Source of the DNA: an uncultured Verrucomicrobia subdivision 3 bacterium
GTDB taxonomy: Bacteria; Verrucomicrobiota; Verrucomicrobiia; Limisphaerales; UBA11358
Assembly (NCBI GenBank): GCA_903872345.1
Contig: CAIQKM010000002.1
Location: 1 to 39,179 of the forward strand
DNA: 39,179 nt
Direction: 5' to 3'
The translations under genes and the position numbers were made by a program. Shown here in pieces: positions 35,167-39,179 of the stretch; within the stretch, counting starts at the first letter, position 1; each line of letters starts with the position of its first letter. The notes under the pieces are model-generated. The model did not search any database. It saw nothing but the letters and a program-made list of their open reading frames with translations, and was not told the DNA's origin.

Positions 35167-38031
35167 ATGAAAAATATGGTTTCAAAAGTTATCGTGTTGG
35201 GCGCGCTGTTGCTGTTGGCCTGGCTGCCGGTTCGGGCCGATGATCTCGTGCAGGGCTGGGAAAACCCGCCCAATCAGGCTCGCCTGCGCGCCTATTGGTG
35301 GTGGCTCAACGGCAATGTGACCAAGGCGTCCATTACCCATGACCTCGAGCAGATGAAGGCCAAGGGGTTCGGCGGCGCCGTCATCTTTGACGCCAACGGT
35401 TCTTCGCAGGAGGGAAACACCCCTGCGCCGCATGGCCCCACCTTTTTTTCTCCCGCGTGGCGTGAACTCTACAAACATACCTTGCGCGAAGCCGACCGCC
35501 TGGGCTTGGAAATCAGCCTGAACATCCAAAGCGGCTGGAATCTCGGCGGGCCGGTAGTCACCGCCGAGGATGCCGCCAAGAAATACATCTGGTCCGAAAC
35601 CCGCGTGAGCGGCGGCGCGCCGGTCACCCTAAAATTGGCGGAACCCAAAAGCCGCGAACATTTTTACCGGGACAGTTATGTCGTTGCTTATCGGCTGAAA
35701 GGAACGGCGGCCGCCGCCCCCGCACCGATCGCCCATTTGAAAAACTGGAAGCAGAAAGCCCTTCAGGAATCGTTGGTGCCTTTTTCCGCGCCCGATTCCT
35801 CGTCGCTCTTTGCCGAAGACCCGGCCACTCCCGGCGAAGCCGAGGCCGGCGTCACCGAAGTCGTGGACCTCACCGCCAACCTCGATCCTGCGGGGACGCT
35901 GCATTGGGACGCGCCCGCCGGCGACTGGCAGGTGTTCCGGTTTGGTTACACCGTGGGCGACCATGCCTACGTTTCCACCAGCAGCGACGGCTGGGGCGGG
36001 TTCGCCTTGGATGTGTACAGCGCCACCGCCTTTACCCATTACTGGGATAAAATTGTCGAACCGCTCATTCTGGATGCCGGTCCGCTGGCCGGCAAATCGT
36101 TGAAATATTTGCACACCGACAGTTGGGAAATCGAACTCGCCAACTGGACGCCCTTGCTCCGCGAAGAATTTCAAAAACGGCGCGGTTATGATCTGCTACC
36201 GTGGCTGCCCGTCCTGACGGGCCGCATCATTAACAATCGTGAGGACAGCGATCGCTTCCTGTTTGATTATCGGAAGACCCTCGGCGATCTGGCGATTGAC
36301 GATCATTACCGTCTCTTCCGTGATCGCGCCCACGCCCATGGGCTTGGCATCCATCCCGAAAGCGGCGGCCCCCATTCCGTGCCCATCGATGCCCAGCGCT
36401 GCCTTGGCTGGGACGATGTGCCCATGAGTGAATTCTGGGCTTGGTCCTGGACCCATCGGATTGGCGATGACAACCGCTTTTTCGTCAAGCAACCCGCCAG
36501 TGCCGCGCACACCTACGGCCACAAATATGTTTTTGCCGAAGGGTTCACGGACATCGGACCGCATTGGCAGGAATCCATCTGGAGTAATCTCAAACCCGCC
36601 TTCGACAAGGCGCTGGGCGAAGGCTTGAATGTTCTGGTCTGGCACGCGTTCGTTTGTGCGCCGGATGAAACCGGCCTCCCCGGCCAACAGTACTTTGCCG
36701 GCACCCACATGAATCCCAAAGTGACGTGGTGGGAAAAATCCGGGCCGTTCCTGAGCTACATTGACCGCTGCCAATGGCTGTTACAGCAGGGATATTTTTC
36801 CGCCGACGTCCTTTATTATTACGGCGATCACGTTCCAAATTTTACCCAGCATAAGCACATTGACCCCGCGCACATTCGGCCCGGTTACGACTACGACGTG
36901 ATTACCGAGGAGGCGTTGATCGAGCGCGCCACCGTGCGGGATGGCCGGATTTTCCTGCCCGATGGCATCAGCTATCGGATCCTCATCATTCCGAACCGCG
37001 AAGTCATCTCGCTGCCGGTACTCAAAAAAATCAAAGAGCTCGTTGCCGCCGGGGCCACGGTGGTCGGTCCCAAACCGCTCAAAGGCGAAACCCTTTCGGA
37101 CGCTGCCTCCACCGATGCCGAAGTCGCCCGTCTCGCAGACGAACTATGGGGTGGGCAGGTGGGTTCCGGTCACGTGATTTCCAGTGTGAGCGGGCGCCAG
37201 GTGCTGCTCCAAAATGGCATCCAGCCGGACTGTGAATTTCCCGGTGCCAATGACCAGACGCTGGATTACATCCACCGCACCAGCGGCGATGCGGAAATTT
37301 ATTTTACCGCCAGCCGCACCAATCTGGCCGTGAATGTCACTGCCGCCTTTCGCGTGACCGGCAAAGCGCCGGAACTATGGAACGCCGTCACCGGTGAACG
37401 GCAATTCGCCGCCGCCTATGAGGAAAAAGATGGCCGCACCTTCGTGCCGCTGAACTTTGCCCCGTACGGGTCTTGGTTTGTGATTTTCCGCGAACCGGCT
37501 GCCGCCCACCCGGCGGTGGCACCGTCCAATCAACCTGCGCTCGTTTCGGTTCAGTCACTGGCCGGTTCTTGGAATGTGCATTTCGATCCCCAATGGGGCG
37601 GTCCCGCCGCCGCGCAGTTCGATGAGTTGCAAAGCTGGACCAAACGGCCTGAGCCGGGCATCAAGTATTACTCCGGCACGGCGGTTTATGCCAAAACCCT
37701 CAACGTGACCGCCGCCGACCTCGCCGGGCATCCGCGCCTTTTTCTAAATCTCGGCGATGTCCGCGAGTTGGCCGAAGTCAAAATCAACGGCCAGTCCTGC
37801 GGCATCACTTGGTGCCCGCCCTGGCAGGTGGAAGTGACCGGGGCTCTTAAGCCCGGGGATAACGACCTACAAATTGAAGTCGTCAATTTCTGGGCCAACC
37901 GCGTCATTGGCGATGCCAGCCTGCCCGCCGCCCAGCGGTTGACCCGGACCAACATCCGTAAATTGACCGCTGACACCGCTTTGACCGATGCGGGCCTGCT
38001 GGGGCCGGTAACATTAATGAAGCGGCCCTGA
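35167..38031 (+). CDS. GH106 alpha-L-rhamnosidase
   Basis: A 954-residue secreted or periplasmic enzyme expected to remove alpha-L-rhamnose from polysaccharides. Signal peptide: MVSKVIVLGALLLLAWLPVRA, described as residues 4-24. The family opening is clear: RLRAYWWWLNGNVTKASITH, then DLEQMKAKGFGGAVIFDANG. The catalytic core has YLHTDSWEIELANWTPLLRE, then IHPESGGPHS with E398, and WDDVPMSEFW with E422, both candidate catalytic acids. The C-terminal part (about 795-954) is a galactose-binding-like sandwich (LAGSWNVHFDPQWGGP opening, WQVEVTGALKPGDNDLQIEVVNFWANR near the end, given as pieces). Length is near the usual for GH106. It closes the three-gene operon. Downstream lie two inverted repeats and a terminator, and a broken duplicate of its last 24 codons at 38945-39016. 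Rhamnose-containing targets such as rhamnogalacturonan, ulvan or bacterial exopolysaccharide are possible; the choice is not determined. Confidence 0.88.
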   Translation: MKNMVSKVIVLGALLLLAWLPVRADDLVQGWENPPNQARLRAYWWWLNGNVTKASITHDLEQMKAKGFGGAVIFDANGSSQEGNTPAPHGPTFFSPAWRELYKHTLREADRLGLEISLNIQSGWNLGGPVVTAEDAAKKYIWSETRVSGGAPVTLKLAEPKSREHFYRDSYVVAYRLKGTAAAAPAPIAHLKNWKQKALQESLVPFSAPDSSSLFAEDPATPGEAEAGVTEVVDLTANLDPAGTLHWDAPAGDWQVFRFGYTVGDHAYVSTSSDGWGGFALDVYSATAFTHYWDKIVEPLILDAGPLAGKSLKYLHTDSWEIELANWTPLLREEFQKRRGYDLLPWLPVLTGRIINNREDSDRFLFDYRKTLGDLAIDDHYRLFRDRAHAHGLGIHPESGGPHSVPIDAQRCLGWDDVPMSEFWAWSWTHRIGDDNRFFVKQPASAAHTYGHKYVFAEGFTDIGPHWQESIWSNLKPAFDKALGEGLNVLVWHAFVCAPDETGLPGQQYFAGTHMNPKVTWWEKSGPFLSYIDRCQWLLQQGYFSADVLYYYGDHVPNFTQHKHIDPAHIRPGYDYDVITEEALIERATVRDGRIFLPDGISYRILIIPNREVISLPVLKKIKELVAAGATVVGPKPLKGETLSDAASTDAEVARLADELWGGQVGSGHVISSVSGRQVLLQNGIQPDCEFPGANDQTLDYIHRTSGDAEIYFTASRTNLAVNVTAAFRVTGKAPELWNAVTGERQFAAAYEEKDGRTFVPLNFAPYGSWFVIFREPAAAHPAVAPSNQPALVSVQSLAGSWNVHFDPQWGGPAAAQFDELQSWTKRPEPGIKYYSGTAVYAKTLNVTAADLAGHPRLFLNLGDVRELAEVKINGQSCGITWCPPWQVEVTGALKPGDNDLQIEVVNFWANRVIGDASLPAAQRLTRTNIRKLTADTALTDAGLLGPVTLMKRP

Positions 38032-38082
38032 ACTCATAGTCTGTCCGGCCCGGCGGGTGAGGCGAAAATCCGACAAACATTT

Positions 38083-38144
38083 GTTTGGAGTTCCGCCTTC
38101 AGGCGGTTCCCGCCGCCCCGCCACCTGAAAGCGGAACTCCAAAC
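38083..38144. repeat. Long inverted repeat, REP-like element
   Basis: Arms at 38083-38103 and 38124-38144 are reverse complements over 21 nt with one mismatch (C97 against A130). The outer 14 nt, GTTTGGAGTTCCGC with GCGGAACTCCAAAC, match perfectly. The 20-nt spacer is C-rich. The core words (ggagttccgcc, ttcagg) recall dispersed repeat units in genomes of this phylum. That recollection is unverified. Confidence 0.7.
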
Positions 38145-38197
38145 CAGGACACTCCGTACACGCGGGGGCCACGGCAGTCGCGCCAGCGTCTTGGAGT

Positions 38198-38222
38198 GCG
38201 GCGGCCCTCCGCCGCTTTTTTT
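38198..38222 (+). terminator. Strong rho-independent terminator
   Basis: GCGGCGG (38198-38204) pairs perfectly with CCGCCGC (38209-38215) around CCCT, followed by seven T's. It lies 167 nt after the GH106 stop and should end the plus-strand glycan operon. It may also be part of the repeat cluster. Confidence 0.8.
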
Positions 38223-38223
38223 A

Positions 38224-38299
38224 TGGCAAGCGAATGGGGGCAAGCGAATCCAGACTCATGGCATACGCAAAACATTCGCCTGCCCCTATTCGTTTGCCA
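38224..38299. repeat. Second long inverted repeat
   Basis: Arms at 38224-38248 and 38275-38299 are reverse complements over 25 nt with three differences. In the plus-strand RNA two of the three are G-U pairs and one an A-C mismatch, so the folded RNA is nearly fully paired. The 26-nt spacer forms the loop. It starts 1 nt after the terminator's T run. Confidence 0.65.
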
Positions 38300-38478
38300 G
38301 CATGTCTGCGACTGGTAAGTCCAATGGTACACCGCCCGGTGACGCCAAGGCGGTGGGAGTGGAAACAACGGACATTGGGGATTTTATTTTTTGGTGGTTT
38401 TCATAGGCAGAGGATAACCCACTTTTGAAAATTGGGCTCTGCCTTCTCATCCTATCTTGATACTCCACGCGTAATAAA

Positions 38479-38790
38479 TCATTCTGCCCAATGTTGTAAC
38501 TCTCGAATTCGGGTAGCGCTACCAAAAAACCAAAAATACAGTGCGCTACCACCGTCTCCATAGGTCGGCCCGCCATGCCAACCGTAATCGGCTCGAACGA
38601 CAAAAGGAGCGTAGGCTCGGCACGAACAAGAATATGTGGAATTCGGCGGCACGTGCATGGCCTCGACTACGACGGATCGAACCTGCGGTGCGCCGATCAT
38701 GTGTGTAAGAAACCAAAGTGCCACATAGAGAGCAACCGCAGCGATAAAAAAGACCAGTCGCTGCTTGGATAAATGGCGTGTCCATGTCAT
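38479..38790 (-). CDS. Small single-pass membrane protein, hypothetical
   Basis: A 103-residue protein with a basic N-terminus (MTWTRHLSKQR), one membrane helix (about residues 12-34, LVFFIAAVALYVALWFLTHM) and a soluble C-terminal part with CSCRAY, then YGWHGGPTYGDGGSALYFWF and a charged end. The patterned topology and conserved-looking Gly/Trp/Tyr motif suggest a real gene, though I cannot name the family. With the basic end inside, the C-terminal part would face the periplasm. It stands alone on the minus strand. Overlapping frames at 38286-38603 and 38546-38848 lack this structure and are not credible. Confidence 0.65.
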   Translation of the reverse strand: MTWTRHLSKQRLVFFIAAVALYVALWFLTHMIGAPQVRSVVVEAMHVPPNSTYSCSCRAYAPFVVRADYGWHGGPTYGDGGSALYFWFFGSATRIRELQHWAE

Positions 38791-38819
38791 GCGGTGTGTA
38801 GTGGCCTAACGGTTCTTCT

Positions 38820-38844
38820 ACCGCACAGTGCGGTGCGATTTTTT
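38820..38844 (+). other. Tight palindrome with T run
   Basis: ACCGCAC (38820-38826) and GTGCGGT (38828-38834) are perfect reverse complements separated by one base, followed by GCGA and six T's. It lies 30 nt upstream of the small membrane protein's start on the opposite strand. It may be an operator for that gene or a terminator for plus-strand read-through. Confidence 0.4.
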
Positions 38845-38944
38845 CCATGAGTTCGACTTTATTTTATCCTTCCCGTTTGTCCAGAACTAATTGGCTCTTA
38901 AACCATGCAGAAGATGGCGATTGAAAACACCTCGCCCAAAGACA

Positions 38945-39016
38945 AAATTAACGGCTGACACCGCTTTGAGCGATGTCGGTCTGCTGGGGCCGGTAACGTT
39001 AATGAAGCGGCCCTGA
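38945..39016 (+). pseudogene. Relic of a second GH106 gene's 3' end
   Basis: These 72 bases encode KLTADTALSDVGLLGPVTLM then KRP and a stop. The last 24 codons of the intact GH106 gene, ending at 38031, encode the same sequence with two changes (T to S, A to V). By eye there are 7 base differences in 72. Similarity stops abruptly at the left, and the bases after the stop share a short cggcccggcgggc stretch with the sequence after the intact gene. This is what remains of a tandem paralogue or a duplicated 3' end. It is not expected to be expressed as a protein. Confidence 0.85.
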
Positions 39017-39050
39017 CACCGCGTCCGGAGCGCGGCCCGGCGGGCGCATC

Positions 39051-39079
39051 TTGACACTGCCCCCGGAATACGGTTAGAA
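39051..39079 (+). promoter_or_regulatory. Candidate sigma-70 promoter
   Basis: A perfect -35 box TTGACA (39051-39056) is followed after 17 nt by TTAGAA (39074-39079), a poor -10 box. It sits 51 nt before a start codon with a strong ribosome-binding site. The spacing supports it; the -10 match does not. Confidence 0.4.
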
Positions 39080-39130
39080 GAGGGGGGTTCCTCAACCAAC
39101 TGGCAAAAACCAACCAACCAAAGGAAGAGG

Positions 39131-39179
39131 ATGAATACAAAACCAACGGGTCCCCGCCCCTTGCGCGAGATCGAGAGCG
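39131..39179 (+). CDS. Start of a gene cut by the window edge
   Basis: An ATG at 39131 directly follows a purine-rich Shine-Dalgarno stretch (AAGGAAGAGG, 39121-39130). The visible 16 codons read MNTKPTGPRPLREIES and remain open to the edge. Too little is seen to assign a family. A candidate promoter lies 51-80 nt upstream. The gene follows the GH106 relic, so the break that removed the paralogue lies just before it. Confidence 0.6.
   Translation, partial: MNTKPTGPRPLREIES

Larger units (their letters stand above)
38032..38478. other. Intergenic stretch with stacked inverted repeats
   Basis: About 450 nt between the GH106 gene and a minus-strand small gene. It is dominated by three structures, listed separately: a 62-nt inverted repeat, a strong terminator and a 76-nt inverted repeat. 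Small open frames across it are by-products of these repeats. Nothing clear is seen from 38300 to 38478. Confidence 0.5.

Overview
The window looks like a chromosomal segment from a Verrucomicrobiota bacterium, probably of the Limisphaerales/Pedosphaera type. The basis is gene content: an H-X9-DG prepilin-type protein, very large secreted enzymes with LamG, Ig-like and autotransporter-type beta-strand repeats, C-terminal tails typical of that group, hpnA, and generally weak Shine-Dalgarno signals. This is inference from family knowledge; no taxonomic search was run.

Left end (1-5.2 kb): a GC-rich gene running off the left edge on the minus strand, about 1 kb of non-coding DNA holding two hairpins, then a 1112-residue TOPRIM plus P-loop primase-helicase and a small excisionase-like helix-turn-helix gene. 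This is the replication core of an integrative element or phage-like satellite.

Fructan block (5.3-20 kb, all minus strand): in transcription order, a secreted double-LamG protein, a prepilin-like protein, an MFS sugar transporter, a PfkB fructokinase, and three consecutive GH32 fructan hydrolases. The fructokinase and first GH32 overlap by 4 nt, and the next two junctions are 13 and 7 nt. The logic is to release fructose outside the cell or in the periplasm, import it, and phosphorylate it. A 140-residue galactose-binding-like module occurs in all three GH32 proteins; in the first it is inserted inside the catalytic domain. A divergent GntR-LacI chimeric regulator (20.5-21.6 kb) and a DUF4432 aldose-epimerase-like gene flank the block, with a candidate palindromic operator between.

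Middle (22.9-28 kb): a frameshifted, N-terminally truncated tyrosine recombinase beside a tRNA-Cys(GCA), which is the scar of an integration event. Then come mtnA with a TPR protein, hpnA on the other strand, and an unrecognised 252-residue gene.

Second glycan block (28.5-38 kb, plus strand): a secreted protein with a helical N-terminal region, a discoidin (F5/8C) domain and a Ca-binding-like segment; a GH16 enzyme fused to beta-strand repeats and LamG; and a GH106 alpha-L-rhamnosidase. Gaps are 4 and 27 nt, so this is one operon, probably for a rhamnose-containing polysaccharide. It is followed by a large imperfect inverted repeat, a strong terminator and a second inverted repeat.

Right end: a small membrane-anchored protein, a 72-bp relic of a second GH106 3' end, and the first 16 codons of a gene cut by the window edge.
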